Translations under genes and position numbers: made by a program
Notes under the pieces: generated by a model
Told to the model about the DNA's origin: nothing
Database searches by the model: none
The model's input: only the letters and a program-made list of their open reading frames with translations
Origin: Mesotoga sp. Brook.08.105.5.1
GTDB taxonomy: Bacteria; Thermotogota; Thermotogae; Petrotogales; Kosmotogaceae
Reading direction: 5' to 3'
NCBI RefSeq assembly: GCF_002752635.1
Contig: NZ_AYTW01000041.1
Span: forward strand, 1-64,000
Length of the DNA stretch: 64,000 bases
In this document: piece by piece, positions 17,314-25,733 of the stretch
How positions within the stretch are numbered: position 1 is the stretch's first letter
Layout: the number at the start of each line of letters is the position of its first letter

Positions 17314-18021
17314 AGTCGCTCTGGACATTATCTCTCTTATTCCATCGTTTGCAACTTCACCATCGATCAATCTCATCAACCTTTCTCCGTAAGAGTTGGC
17401 GATTTCCATGTTGTGAGTTATCATGATTATAGTTATGTCGTACTCTCTGTTGATTCTGGCTGTCAGTTCCATTACTCTTGAGGCGCTATCTGGATCAAGC
17501 GCAGCCGTGTGTTCGTCAAGAAGCAGCAGCCTGGGCTTCGACAAGATGGCCATTACCATAGCCAGAGACTGTTTTTGCCCTCCGGAGAGCTCTCCCGCTT
17601 TCGTTCTCATCCTGTCTTCCAGTCCAAGCCCGAGATCCCTAAGAAGAGTTATCGCCTCTTCTTTGACAGAACTGAACCTGAAGGGCCTGTTGCCTTTCTT
17701 CGATGCAATTATCAGGTTCTCGGCTATTGTAAGAGCCGGAAATATTCCCGTATTTGGGTCTTGATAGACTCTTCCGATGAACTCAGCAAGTCTGTGAGGC
17801 TTCATGCAATTCATCGTCTTATCGTCGATTATATATAAACCCGATGTGGGCTGAACTTCACCAAGAATTACTTTGAGAAGTGTTGACTTGCCTGCTCCAT
17901 TGGGTCCGACTATGGTGACAAATTGCCCTTCGGGGATTGTCAGACTCACATTTCTTAGGGCAACTCTTTCGTTTTCCATCCCCTGATTGTATACGACCGT
18001 CAGATCTTTGAATTCGACCAT
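17299..18021 (-). CDS. ABC transporter ATP-binding protein, Trp/Tyr-type importer
   Basis: The 240-residue ATPase has Walker A VGPNGAGKST (about 38-47), signature LSGGQKQS (about 144), Walker B LLLLDEHTAALDP (about 164; histidine replaces the more usual proline after the glutamate) and the switch histidine in MITHNM. It is the third gene of a set with the permease and substrate-binding genes just upstream, the arrangement of TrpXYZ-like systems. The start overlaps the permease stop region by 22 bases, with AGGAGGTG in front of the ATG. The aromatic attenuator ahead of the first gene suggests an aromatic amino acid as substrate. Confidence 0.88.
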   Translation of the reverse strand: MVEFKDLTVVYNQGMENERVALRNVSLTIPEGQFVTIVGPNGAGKSTLLKVILGEVQPTSGLYIIDDKTMNCMKPHRLAEFIGRVYQDPNTGIFPALTIAENLIIASKKGNRPFRFSSVKEEAITLLRDLGLGLEDRMRTKAGELSGGQKQSLAMVMAILSKPRLLLLDEHTAALDPDSASRVMELTARINREYDITIIMITHNMEIANSYGERLMRLIDGEVANDGIREIMSRATSVMC

Positions 18022-19013
18022 AACCTCTTCACCTCCTGTTTAACCTTTCGTTTTCCTCCGCTCGAGGAGAGCTGTCGTAATCCAATTACCGTGATAATAA
18101 AGACTGCTGTGAGTAGTTTCATGTCGCTTGCAAGAAAACCGATTCTGTACCCATACCTCATTGCCAGAGAGAGAAGCGTCTGATAAATAACACCTCCCAC
18201 TATCGGTGAGAGAAGACCATAGAAGAGCTTAACTCTTCCCAGAAGTATCTCGCCCATTATTACCGATGCCAGTCCTGTTACGACCATTCCTTGACCGATT
18301 GTGGCATCAGAGAAACCGCTGTAAAGCGCGAATAGACCGCCGCTCAGCCCAATAATGCAGTTCGCAACGGTAAGCCCCGCAATAGCGAGAAGATTCTGAG
18401 AGATACCGAAAGAAACCACCCCCGAGGGATTACTTCCAAAAGCTCTTAGTGTCATCCCAGGATCAGATTTCAGCACAATCGAAAGAACTACAACCACAGC
18501 AGAAATTATGAGAACTATGAGCAATAAGTCGGATCCGTCGAGATCGTTGTTGAAGATGTTCTTTGCAACAACAGTAGTCTTTGTTGTGCGTTTTTCAGTA
18601 TTGATCTCGAGCTCTCCAAAAAGGCCATCAAGACCAGTTCCGCCGCTCATCTCTTCAAAACTTTGAGTGCTCCTTTCAGGAACGACTCGAGGAACAGGGA
18701 GATTCGGCCCGCCCATTACCCTGAGATTTACTGAGTAAAGCATTGTCATGACTAAAATTCCGGCTAATAGAACGTTGATCTTGAGCTTTCTATGGATTGT
18801 TCCAGTTATGCTGCCAGCAAGAGCACCCGTGGCGGCCGCAAGCATTATCGCCAACCAGGCAGGAAATCCGGAAACCAGAGCCCTTACCGCAACCGCTGCT
18901 CCCAGGGCAAAGGATCCATCTGTCGTAAGGTCAGGAAGATCAACTATTCTGAAAGATATATAAACTCCCAGGGCCATTAGGCCTATTATCAATCCCTGTT
19001 CCAGAATCGCCAT
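18000..19013 (-). CDS. ABC transporter permease, Trp/Tyr-type importer
   Basis: The 337-residue membrane protein has about nine hydrophobic helices and the family hallmark VDLPDLTTDGSFALGAAVA near the N terminus, typical of the uncharacterised-permease family paired with PF04392 binding proteins. A hydrophilic loop at residues about 105-150 (GGPNLPVPRVVPERS onward) faces outward. It forms the membrane channel for the ATPase downstream and receives substrate from the binding protein encoded four bases upstream. Confidence 0.88.
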   Translation of the reverse strand: MAILEQGLIIGLMALGVYISFRIVDLPDLTTDGSFALGAAVAVRALVSGFPAWLAIMLAAATGALAGSITGTIHRKLKINVLLAGILVMTMLYSVNLRVMGGPNLPVPRVVPERSTQSFEEMSGGTGLDGLFGELEINTEKRTTKTTVVAKNIFNNDLDGSDLLLIVLIISAVVVVLSIVLKSDPGMTLRAFGSNPSGVVSFGISQNLLAIAGLTVANCIIGLSGGLFALYSGFSDATIGQGMVVTGLASVIMGEILLGRVKLFYGLLSPIVGGVIYQTLLSLAMRYGYRIGFLASDMKLLTAVFIITVIGLRQLSSSGGKRKVKQEVKRLWSNSKI

Positions 19014-19017
19014 AGAC

Positions 19018-19989
19018 TTACCTTTCCGTCTCTACACCATTAGTTACAACGATGTTTGCGAGATCAAGAACAGACTGTGGTATCTCAATACCGATTTCTT
19101 CTGCAATGTCAGTGTTTACGAAAAGAATCAGGGAATCCTGTCCAAGTATCTTTGTCTCAAGTTCCGATGGAGGAGTACCCTTAAGAATCTCAACGACAAG
19201 CTCTCCAGTAGCTCTACCGACCTGATAGTAGTTGAATCCAAAGCCGATGAGGCCGCCCGATCTTGCGATGTCAATGTCAGCCGCGACTATCGCTATCTTC
19301 TCTCTTAGAGCGACTTTGGAAATCGACTGGATGCTCGAGGCTGCGGTGTTGTCGGTACCGATGTAGATAGCATCAACATCTTTGATCTGAGCGTTAAGAG
19401 AGGTGACCATTTCAACTGTTGTGGAACCGGTAATATCGACTAACCTCATTCCCAGAGCGTCACAAGCCTCTTTGGCAAACTCCCTTATCGTTACAGAGTT
19501 TGCCTCTCCTGAATTGTAGATAATCCCTACCGTCTCAACTTGTGGCAGAGTCAGTTTGAGAAGCTGGAGCTGAGTCTTGACTGGCGTCATATCGCTGATT
19601 CCAACTACATTTCCCGGGTTTTTGCCAAATGAAGGAACTAGACTGGCACTAACTGGGTCGGTGACGGCACTGAAGACTATTGGAATTGTCTTCGAGGCGT
19701 TCACCAGCGCCTGTGCCGAAGGAGTGGCAATTCCAATCATCACTGCAGGGTTCAGAGAAACGAACTGTTTTGCTATTGTTACTGCGGTTGATACCGATCC
19801 CTGGGCGTTCTGAAAATCGATTACGATATTCTCTCCATCCTTGAAACCATTCTCTTCAAGTACATCGATAATTCCGTCTCTAACTGCATCTAGCGCTGGG
19901 TGTTCGACGATCGAAGTAATTCCGACTGTCTGCGTTGAGAAACCAAGAACTCCAATAAGTAGTAATACACATACAAGAACCCGCTTCAT
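19018..19989 (-). CDS. ABC transporter substrate-binding protein, TrpX-like (PF04392)
   Basis: The 323-residue exported protein has a signal peptide (MKRVLVCVLLLIGVLGFSTQ) with no lipobox cysteine. The PF04392 fold follows: TVGITSIVEHPALDAVRDGI, then GIATPSAQALVNASKTIPIVFSAVTDP, GNVVGISDMTPV and VGRATGELVVEIL. In Firmicutes the family binds tryptophan or tyrosine. AGGAGGG lies nine bases before the ATG, and directly upstream of that is an intrinsic terminator preceded by a short aromatic-rich reading frame. That predicts transcription attenuation by aromatic amino acid supply. It heads the importer operon. Confidence 0.88.
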   Translation of the reverse strand: MKRVLVCVLLLIGVLGFSTQTVGITSIVEHPALDAVRDGIIDVLEENGFKDGENIVIDFQNAQGSVSTAVTIAKQFVSLNPAVMIGIATPSAQALVNASKTIPIVFSAVTDPVSASLVPSFGKNPGNVVGISDMTPVKTQLQLLKLTLPQVETVGIIYNSGEANSVTIREFAKEACDALGMRLVDITGSTTVEMVTSLNAQIKDVDAIYIGTDNTAASSIQSISKVALREKIAIVAADIDIARSGGLIGFGFNYYQVGRATGELVVEILKGTPPSELETKILGQDSLILFVNTDIAEEIGIEIPQSVLDLANIVVTNGVETER

Positions 19990-20003
19990 TCTACATCCCT
20001 CCT

Positions 20004-20044
20004 AAAATAAAAAGAGAGGACGCTTCTCAACGTCCTCTCTTTTT
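20004..20044 (-). terminator. Leader terminator (attenuator) of the Trp/Tyr-type importer
   Basis: On the minus strand: AAAGAGAGGACG, an eight-base loop, CGTCCTCTCTTT, then TTATTTT. The twelve-pair stem and U-rich tail end just before the ribosome binding site of the binding-protein gene. Its 5' arm is also complementary to leader sequence 20092-20103, so two exclusive structures are possible. Confidence 0.85.
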
Positions 20045-20109
20045 ATACTCTCTAGTGTATTTTAACTCAAGCACACACCGGAGGAGTCCGAAGAAAGGAC
20101 GTTCCTCCT
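20010..20109 (-). promoter_or_regulatory. Attenuator RNA structures: pause hairpin, antiterminator, terminator
   Basis: Read on the minus strand. The pause hairpin 20109-20080 is GGAGGA-ac-GTCC, loop, GGAC-TCCTCC. Segment 20103-20092 (AACGTCCTTTCT) pairs over twelve bases, with one G-U pair, to 20040-20029 (AGAGAGGACGTT), which is the 5' arm of the terminator. Pairing of these segments excludes the terminator. A ribosome stalled at the Tyr-Ala-Tyr-Trp-Phe codons would cover the GGAGG arm of the pause hairpin and free the antiterminator segment. Confidence 0.78.
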
Positions 20110-20154
20110 AAACCAATAAGCGTATGCAAAACTTATGAATGCTGCTCGAGTCAT
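20062..20154 (-). CDS. Aromatic-rich leader peptide
   Basis: A 30-codon frame with its own ribosome binding site (GGAGGT, eight bases before the ATG). The first fifteen residues are MTRAAFISFAYAYWF: six of residues 6-15 are Phe, Tyr or Trp. The codons TAC GCT TAT TGG TTT come immediately before the AGG AGG that opens the pause hairpin. The stop codon lies 22 bases before the terminator stem. The peptide probably has no function except to sense charged Phe/Tyr/Trp tRNA. A longer frame from 20535 runs through it inside the upstream permease gene, but the local start and signals support the short peptide. Confidence 0.78.
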   Translation of the reverse strand: MTRAAFISFAYAYWFRRNVLSSDSSGVCLS

Positions 20155-20187
20155 CACTTTGAACCTCCGAATATCTTTGATAGGAAA

Positions 20188-20217
20188 TTTATACCACAAA
20201 ACAATGTTACGGATCAA
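20188..20217 (-). promoter_or_regulatory. Promoter for the attenuated importer operon
   Basis: On the minus strand, TTGATC (20217-20212) and TATAAA (20193-20188) are 18 bases apart. The expected start near 20181 would give a leader RNA that begins about 27 bases before the leader-peptide ATG. Confidence 0.55.
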
Positions 20218-20243
20218 CAGTAAAAACGAACGTATTGTTTCCT

Positions 20244-21182
20244 TTAGGTTCTCTCTTCTCTTGAATATGGTACTCCCAGTGATGTCGGCGCACCTACCTT
20301 TCTCTTCAGCGTATCTGTCGAAGTGAAAAAGAGAACGACAATTGTGAGCAAATATGGAAGCATCTTGAGAAAGTCGGGTGAGACGTGAGCTCCTACTGCT
20401 TGTAATCTCAATCCAAGGGCAGTTATTCCTCCGAAGAGATATGCACCTATCAAGGCCTTCACAGGATCCCAGGTTGCGAATAGCACAAGAGCTATGGCTA
20501 TCCACCCCCTGCCGGCCGTCATGTTTTCGATCCACATCGAGTTATAGGCCAACGAGAGATAAGCTCCGCCTATTGCTGTAATTGAACCTCCCAGAATAGT
20601 GTAGATGTATCTGACTGCGAATACATTTATACCCTTAGCATCTGCGGCATCGGGAGATTCGCCTACTGCTCTTAGGGTCAGTCCGGGTCGTGTCTTGTAA
20701 ATGAAGAACCACATGACGGGAACAAGCAGAAAACTTATGTAGACGAGAAGGTCGTGACTGAAAAGAATCTGACCCAAATATGGAATATCCGATAATACAG
20801 GAATTCTTATAGGCTGAAAACGCTTTGCGATTACCCCGATGTAGTCTCTTCCCCACAAACCGCTTAGACCGGTTCCGAGCATAGTTATGGCGAGCCCGCT
20901 GACGATCTGGTTCACTCTGAGAGTTACTGTGAAGAAGGCATGAACAAGGCCGAGAACGGCTCCTGCAAGCATTGCGACGAGTATAGCAAGTAGAAGGTTT
21001 GAAGTCTGATATGAGGCGACGAAGCCTCCAATAGCTCCGACCAGCATGAGACCCTCTAATCCGAGATTCATCACTCCCGATCTTTCAGTGAAGATCGTGC
21101 CGAGAACCGCGAACAGCAGAGGAGTTCCCGCTCTGACTGTAGCGCTGAGTGTCGAGAGAATGAAAGACTCGATATTATTCAT
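20244..21182 (-). CDS. ABC transporter permease, BMP-type nucleoside importer, subunit 2
   Basis: The 312-residue permease of the branched-chain-type family (nucleoside/simple sugar systems, NupQ-like) has about eight helices and conserved stretches PLLFAVLGTIFTERSGVMNLGLEG (given here as the N-terminal signature region, residues 18-41), LTLRAVGESPDAADAKGI and GGAYLSLAY. It overlaps the preceding permease gene by eight bases (20244 gene starts at 21182 inside it). It should form a heterodimer with that permease. It is the last gene of the importer; the attenuated operon begins 90 bases beyond its stop. Confidence 0.88.
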   Translation of the reverse strand: MNNIESFILSTLSATVRAGTPLLFAVLGTIFTERSGVMNLGLEGLMLVGAIGGFVASYQTSNLLLAILVAMLAGAVLGLVHAFFTVTLRVNQIVSGLAITMLGTGLSGLWGRDYIGVIAKRFQPIRIPVLSDIPYLGQILFSHDLLVYISFLLVPVMWFFIYKTRPGLTLRAVGESPDAADAKGINVFAVRYIYTILGGSITAIGGAYLSLAYNSMWIENMTAGRGWIAIALVLFATWDPVKALIGAYLFGGITALGLRLQAVGAHVSPDFLKMLPYLLTIVVLFFTSTDTLKRKVGAPTSLGVPYSREERT

Positions 21183-22290
21183 TCGTGACTGCCTCCTCTC
21201 TCGATACCCTCAATCTATATTTGGCAATAGCCTCTCCTCCGAGAAGGCTGAAAAGTACCAGCCCCTGAAATACAGATATCAGAGCCATCGGCAGCTTATA
21301 GAACATCTGAAGCTGATCATTTCCTACGAGTAGTCCTCCGAAGAGAAATGCGACAAGCAGAATTGCAATCGGGTTCAGCTTGGCCAGCCAGGCTACAATG
21401 ATCGCAGTGTATCCGTATCCTGGAGAGAAGCCGTGTTGCAGTCTGTGTTGCACTCCCATCATTTGTACGGCCCCTCCCAAGCCCGCTATTGCTCCGCTAA
21501 CAACGAGCGCAATGATCGTGTACTTTATTATGCTGATTCCCGAGTATCTGGCTGCTTGCGCATTGTCCCCTACGATTCTCGAGTTCATTCCCCACCTTGT
21601 CCTTCTGTACACATAGAAGAGAATGAACGCCAACACGACTGCCAGGAAAAAGCCAATGTGAAATTCGCCTCCGAAGAGAGTCGGAAATCTTGCCTGCTGA
21701 GGAAAAGGCGCGGTCCCCGGGAATCCATAACCTTTCGGGTCTTTCCACGGTCCGTATACAAGATAATCTACCCAGAATATTGCGACATAGTTGAGCATAA
21801 GAGTTACCACTATCTCGTCGGTCTTTGCAAATGCCTTCATTAATGCAGGAATTAAGGCCCAAATGCCACCCGCTGCCGCTCCTAGAACTGAAATTAGGAG
21901 AATCATAAGTACTGGCGAAGTGACATCTTTGAATAAGTAAAGAGCTCCCCAGGTAGCGGCCAATGCTCCCATATAGAGCTGGCCTTCACCTCCTATGTTC
22001 CATATCTTCATTCTGTATGCAAATGAAAGGCCGAGCCCAACGAAAGCCAGCGGGACCATCCTCATTAGTGTACTGAATATCCCGTATCTGTTCGCAAAGG
22101 GCCAAGTCAACATTTCCTTGTATGCTTCAAACGTCTCTTTGAATGCAAGAGACAGGGTTCCAAGTCGGCCGTAGAAGAAGATCAACAGAATGATTCCCAT
22201 CAGCAGCAACGCAGCGGCCACTGAGAGTATCGGTACAAGGATAGAGGAGTATCTGGGGACGGCTAGCCTCTTTTCTATTCTCAACTTCAC
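21175..22290 (-). CDS. ABC transporter permease, BMP-type nucleoside importer, subunit 1
   Basis: The 371-residue permease (NupP-like) is larger than its partner, with an extra N-terminal helix (residues 15-42) and conserved text LSFAYRMKIWNIGGEGQLYMG (residues about 109-129), then MNSRIVGDNAQAARYSGI and SGAIAGLGGAVQMMG. It starts with an ATG that overlaps the ATPase stop by four bases (ATGA type) and ends eight bases into the next permease, so all three are co-translated. It makes half of the transmembrane channel. Confidence 0.88.
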   Translation of the reverse strand: MKLRIEKRLAVPRYSSILVPILSVAAALLLMGIILLIFFYGRLGTLSLAFKETFEAYKEMLTWPFANRYGIFSTLMRMVPLAFVGLGLSFAYRMKIWNIGGEGQLYMGALAATWGALYLFKDVTSPVLMILLISVLGAAAGGIWALIPALMKAFAKTDEIVVTLMLNYVAIFWVDYLVYGPWKDPKGYGFPGTAPFPQQARFPTLFGGEFHIGFFLAVVLAFILFYVYRRTRWGMNSRIVGDNAQAARYSGISIIKYTIIALVVSGAIAGLGGAVQMMGVQHRLQHGFSPGYGYTAIIVAWLAKLNPIAILLVAFLFGGLLVGNDQLQMFYKLPMALISVFQGLVLFSLLGGEAIAKYRLRVSREEAVTNE

Positions 22291-23813
22291 GCGATCTCCT
22301 CCTGTTTTGAACCGGCCATCATGAAACCAATTTCCTCTGTATACTTTGGATCAGGAGGTGTGTACCCCATTATCTGACCCTCATACATCACAGCAACCCT
22401 ATCTGAAAGCCTGAATATCTCGTAGAGTTCCCCGGCTAGAAGCAGGATAGCCGCTCCTCGATCCTTATGAGCAAGAAGGGATTTATAGACAAACTCCATT
22501 GCTCCCACGTCTAAACCTCTTGTAGGATGCTCTGCAATGATTACAGTTGGCTTAGTTGACAGCTCTCTCGCGAGTACGAGTTTTTGAAGATTTCCTCCGG
22601 AAAGAAATCTTGCCTGAGTCTTGGTCGACGGAGTTGAAATCGAATACTCGCTGACGAGTCGCTCCGTGGCCTTCTGCATTGCACGAAAATCTACGTTGAA
22701 CGGAGACTGAGGAATGTACTTCGTGTGGGCGTTCTTCATAAACATGTTCTCAGTAATTGACAGCGAGGGACATGTAGCCAGAGCTCTCCTGTCCTGGGGA
22801 ACAAATGCCACGCCTGCCCGAATTCTTTGAGCGACATCCGTGTGACGAAGAGTCTTGCTGTTCAAGCGAATCGTACCGTGAACAGGTTTTCTAAGGCCAT
22901 AAATGGCTTCTGCAAGCTCTCTTTGCCCATTACCCGCGACCCCTGCGATGCCTAGTATTTCACCAGAGCGGATGTTCAGACTCAAGCTCTTCACCGCTTC
23001 AAGATTCTTGTCATTTTTCACGGTCAAGTCTTCAACTTCCAGAACAGTAGTACCAGGTTCCTTTGTTGATTTCTCGAAGTCCAGCAAAACGTCTCTTCCA
23101 ACCATCATTCTTACGAGAGATCTTCTATCAATTGAACTTCTCTCTTCAGTTCCAACAAACCTGCCACCTCTCAATACCGTAACCCTGTCGCTTATTTGGA
23201 GCACCTCGTCAAGTTTGTGACTTATGAAGATCACTGAAGAGCCTTCACTCACGAGCTTTCTTATTGCTCTGAACAAGACTTCAGTCTCTTGAGGAGTAAG
23301 GACTGCCGTTGGCTCGTCAAGAATGATGACTTTCGCGCCGGTATAAAGCAACTTTAGAATCTCGATTCGCTGTTTCTCTCCGACCGAGAGAGTCCAGACC
23401 CTTGCCTTCGGATTCACGGGTAGGCCATAGCTTTCTCCCAGATTCTTTATGCTCGATTCAACTGATTTTGTGTTTACAAAGAAGCCCATGTCTTTCAAGC
23501 CGAGAACAACATTCTCGGCAACCGTGAAGGAGGGAACTACAGTAAAATGCTGCTGCACCATTCCTATTCCCCGCTTCAGCGCATTATGAGGTGAAGAGAT
23601 CGACACCCTGTCTCCCTCAATGAGAATCTCTCCACCATCGGGCTTGTAAATTCCGAAAAGGATATTCATTAAGGTCGTCTTGCCTGCTCCATTTTCTCCA
23701 AGTAGAGCGTGCACTTCTCCCTTTCGGAGATCGAACGAAATGTTATCATTTGCAAGAATTCCTGGAAAGGCTTTAGTGATGTTTCTCATTTCGAGAACTG
23801 AAAGATCAGCCAA
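22287..23813 (-). CDS. ABC transporter duplicated ATPase, BMP-type nucleoside importer
   Basis: The 508-residue protein contains two ABC domains. The first is canonical: LLGENGAGKTTLMNILFG (about 37-54), LSVGEKQR and ILDEPTAVLTP. The second (from about 255) has a degenerate Walker A GVAGNGQRELAEAIYG, an intact LSGGNLQK signature and IIAEHPTRGLDV. This asymmetric pair is characteristic of the RbsA/NupO type, in which one ATP site is weak. It lies 53 bases after the BMP gene, beyond a terminator-like hairpin, and is translationally coupled to the permeases. Confidence 0.9.
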   Translation of the reverse strand: MADLSVLEMRNITKAFPGILANDNISFDLRKGEVHALLGENGAGKTTLMNILFGIYKPDGGEILIEGDRVSISSPHNALKRGIGMVQQHFTVVPSFTVAENVVLGLKDMGFFVNTKSVESSIKNLGESYGLPVNPKARVWTLSVGEKQRIEILKLLYTGAKVIILDEPTAVLTPQETEVLFRAIRKLVSEGSSVIFISHKLDEVLQISDRVTVLRGGRFVGTEERSSIDRRSLVRMMVGRDVLLDFEKSTKEPGTTVLEVEDLTVKNDKNLEAVKSLSLNIRSGEILGIAGVAGNGQRELAEAIYGLRKPVHGTIRLNSKTLRHTDVAQRIRAGVAFVPQDRRALATCPSLSITENMFMKNAHTKYIPQSPFNVDFRAMQKATERLVSEYSISTPSTKTQARFLSGGNLQKLVLARELSTKPTVIIAEHPTRGLDVGAMEFVYKSLLAHKDRGAAILLLAGELYEIFRLSDRVAVMYEGQIMGYTPPDPKYTEEIGFMMAGSKQEEIA

Positions 23814-23838
23814 GAAATATCACTCCAAAGAAAGAAAT

Positions 23839-23860
23839 TGAGGGGCCAGAAGGCCCCTCA
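23839..23860 (-). terminator. Hairpin between the BMP gene and its ATPase gene
   Basis: TGAGGGGCC-TTCT-GGCCCCTCA on the minus strand: nine pairs, GC-rich, tetraloop, followed by ATTTCTTTCTTT. It sits six bases after the BMP stop. It probably works as a partial terminator or RNA stabiliser that sets high binding protein over membrane components. Confidence 0.7.
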
Positions 23861-23866
23861 GTGTTT

Positions 23867-24919
23867 TCACTGTATTTTACCTACAACGTTATTGATGAAC
23901 CAGTCCATACTGAGAAGATCACTATCCGATGGCCTCTCGCCTTTGCCGTATCTCAGTGTTCCAGACTGGTCATACACCGGTCCGTCAAACGGGTGCATAA
24001 TACCCTCGATTATCGCCTCTCTCATCGACATCACAAGCTTTGCCACTCCTTGGGGTACTAGGTCGCCAACGAAGATATCGACTACTCCGTCCTTAATACC
24101 GCCCCAATACTGCTCATTGGTCCAGGTACCGTCCATAACTCTTCTCACTACGTACTCGTAGAAAGGACCCCAGTTCCATACAGGGGCTGCGAGGAATGCG
24201 TTTGGAGCGAAGGCGGTCATGTCGCTGTTGTATCCTATTGAAAGCGCGCCTCGGTCTTCTGCAGCCTGCTGTGGGGCAGGAGAGTCTTGATGCTGTGTTA
24301 TGACATCTGCACCGATATCGAGTAGGGACTCCGCAGCTTCCTTCTCTCTTGCTGGGTCAAACCAAGTATTCGACCAGACCACATGAACCTTTGCATCCGG
24401 ATTCACGTACTGAACGCCCATTGCAAAAGCGTTGATTCCTCGAATAACCTCCGGAATCGGGTAGGCAGCAACATAGCCAATGATGTTGCTCTTGGTCATT
24501 GCTCCTGCGATTAGACCGCTAAGGAACCTCGGTTCGTACATCCTTCCGAAATATGTACCGAGATTGTCAGTGGTCATATAACCCGAACAGTGCATGAAGG
24601 TTGAGTTGGGGAAAGACTGAGATACTTTTACCATAGGGTCCATGTAGCCAAAACTGGTTCCGAAGATCAAATCATAACCTCTTTGAGCATATCCTCTGAA
24701 CACAATTTCGGCTTCTCCACCTTCGGGAACGCTTTCAATAAAATCAGTTACTATCTGATCCCCGAAAACTCTCTCGAGATGAAGCCTACCTTCATTGTGC
24801 ATGGTGCTCCAGCCACCATCGCCGACCGGTGCTACGTAGACAAAAGCAACTTTCAGTGGTGCCGCCATCAGCGCCGCTGCAATCAGCAGCACTGAGAAAA
24901 ACAAGAAGATCTTCCTCAT
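23867..24919 (-). CDS. BMP family ABC transporter substrate-binding protein
   Basis: The 350-residue exported protein has a signal peptide (MRKIFLFFSVLLIAAALMAA) without a lipobox. The BMP/PnrA-like domain (PF02608) follows: KVAFVYVAPVGDGGWSTMHN, then FGTSFGYMDPMVKVSQSFP, NIIGYVAAYPIPEVIRGINAF, VVWSNTWFDPAREKEAAESL and VITQHQDSPAPQQAAEDRG. Family members bind purine nucleosides; some bind autoinducer or riboflavin-type ligands. A weak GGGGGG-type site precedes the ATG. It heads the operon with one ATPase and two permeases. Confidence 0.9.
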   Translation of the reverse strand: MRKIFLFFSVLLIAAALMAAPLKVAFVYVAPVGDGGWSTMHNEGRLHLERVFGDQIVTDFIESVPEGGEAEIVFRGYAQRGYDLIFGTSFGYMDPMVKVSQSFPNSTFMHCSGYMTTDNLGTYFGRMYEPRFLSGLIAGAMTKSNIIGYVAAYPIPEVIRGINAFAMGVQYVNPDAKVHVVWSNTWFDPAREKEAAESLLDIGADVITQHQDSPAPQQAAEDRGALSIGYNSDMTAFAPNAFLAAPVWNWGPFYEYVVRRVMDGTWTNEQYWGGIKDGVVDIFVGDLVPQGVAKLVMSMREAIIEGIMHPFDGPVYDQSGTLRYGKGERPSDSDLLSMDWFINNVVGKIQ

Positions 24920-24965
24920 TGTTATTACCCCCCTTTGTTGAGAAATTGGCCGTCCTTATGTAGAG

Positions 24966-24994
24966 ATTATACATTTATGAGATTGACATTCCAA
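24966..24994 (-). promoter_or_regulatory. Promoter of the BMP importer operon
   Basis: On the minus strand, TTGGAA (24994-24989) and a perfect TATAAT (24971-24966) are 17 bases apart, 47 bases upstream of the BMP start codon. Confidence 0.6.
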
Positions 24995-25091
24995 ATCGAA
25001 AGGCAGCAAATAACTAAGAATAGGTTGCTTCGTATAAGTCTATTAGAACAGCTCAGAGAGTGAACTGCTGGTTCCAACTCGTTAAGATACT

Positions 25092-25119
25092 TTGAGAGTT
25101 CTCTTCGCGGTGGTAAAAT
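25092..25119 (+). promoter_or_regulatory. Promoter of the ferritin gene
   Basis: TTGAGA (25092-25097) and TAAAAT (25114-25119) are 16 bases apart, 50 bases upstream of the start codon. A similar GGTAAAAT occurs ahead of the helicase gene at 10762-10769. Confidence 0.5.
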
Positions 25120-25169
25120 ATCATGAAGGAACTGTTGACGCTTAAACCGAATGGAGAAGGAGGCTAACT

Positions 25170-25655
25170 ATGATAACTGCAAGAATGGAAAAGGAGATCA
25201 ACGCTCAAATAAAGGCTGAATTCGAGTCTGCTTTTATCTACATGGGAATGGCCGCGTGGGCACACAAGAACGGATACTTCGGTACGGAGAACTTCATGTG
25301 GAAGCAGGCCAAAGAGGAAGAAGAACACGCAATGAAGTTCATTGATTACCTTAAGGACGTAGATGCAACCGTTGATATTCCAGGCATTGAGAAACCGACC
25401 ATTAACTACAAGTCGATTTTAGATGTGTTCGAAAAAGGACTCGAACATGAGAAATACATCACTTCAAGGATCAACAATCTCGTCACGATTTCCGATGAAG
25501 AAGGGGATTACGCAACGAATGATTTTCTTCAGTGGTATGTCACTGAACAGGTTGAAGAGGAAAAGACCTTCAGGGATGTCGTGAAGAGGCTGAGGATGGT
25601 CGGCGATAACATCAACGGAATCTTCTCAATTGACTCTAAGTTAGCAGCAAGATGA
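25170..25655 (+). CDS. Non-haem ferritin
   Basis: The 161-residue four-helix-bundle protein stores iron as a ferric mineral in a 24-subunit shell. Ferroxidase-site residues are visible: E17 (KAEFESAF), the EEEEH stretch (about 50-54, giving E and H of the ExxH motif), then the glutamate of GLEHEKYI and Q/E positions in QWYVTEQVEEE. There is no haem-binding methionine of the bacterioferritin type that I can see. AGGAGGCTAACT precedes the ATG. It is a single-gene unit with its own promoter and terminator. It likely protects this anaerobe from iron and oxygen stress. Confidence 0.93.
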   Translation: MITARMEKEINAQIKAEFESAFIYMGMAAWAHKNGYFGTENFMWKQAKEEEEHAMKFIDYLKDVDATVDIPGIEKPTINYKSILDVFEKGLEHEKYITSRINNLVTISDEEGDYATNDFLQWYVTEQVEEEKTFRDVVKRLRMVGDNINGIFSIDSKLAAR

Positions 25656-25661
25656 ATCTCT

Positions 25662-25691
25662 GCGGGATGCCTGTCATCCCGCTTTCTTTTC
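25662..25691 (+). terminator. Rho-independent terminator after ferritin
   Basis: GCGGGATG-cctgt-CATCCCGC followed by TTTCTTTT, seven bases after the stop codon. Confidence 0.88.
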
Positions 25692-25733
25692 TCGCTGCAC
25701 AATTTGAGGTGTGAGGCTAAAGGAGGGGTTTAG

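Noticed and set aside
20004-20044. Simple end-of-operon terminator for the nucleoside importer
   Set aside because: It lies nearly 200 bases past that operon, behind a separate promoter and leader peptide, and its 5' arm is complementary to the leader; the attenuator reading explains all parts.
20044-20180. T-box or metabolite riboswitch upstream of the importer
   Set aside because: I found no T-box core (AGGGUGGNACCGCG) and no other recognisable aptamer, whereas the leader peptide accounts for the conserved signals.
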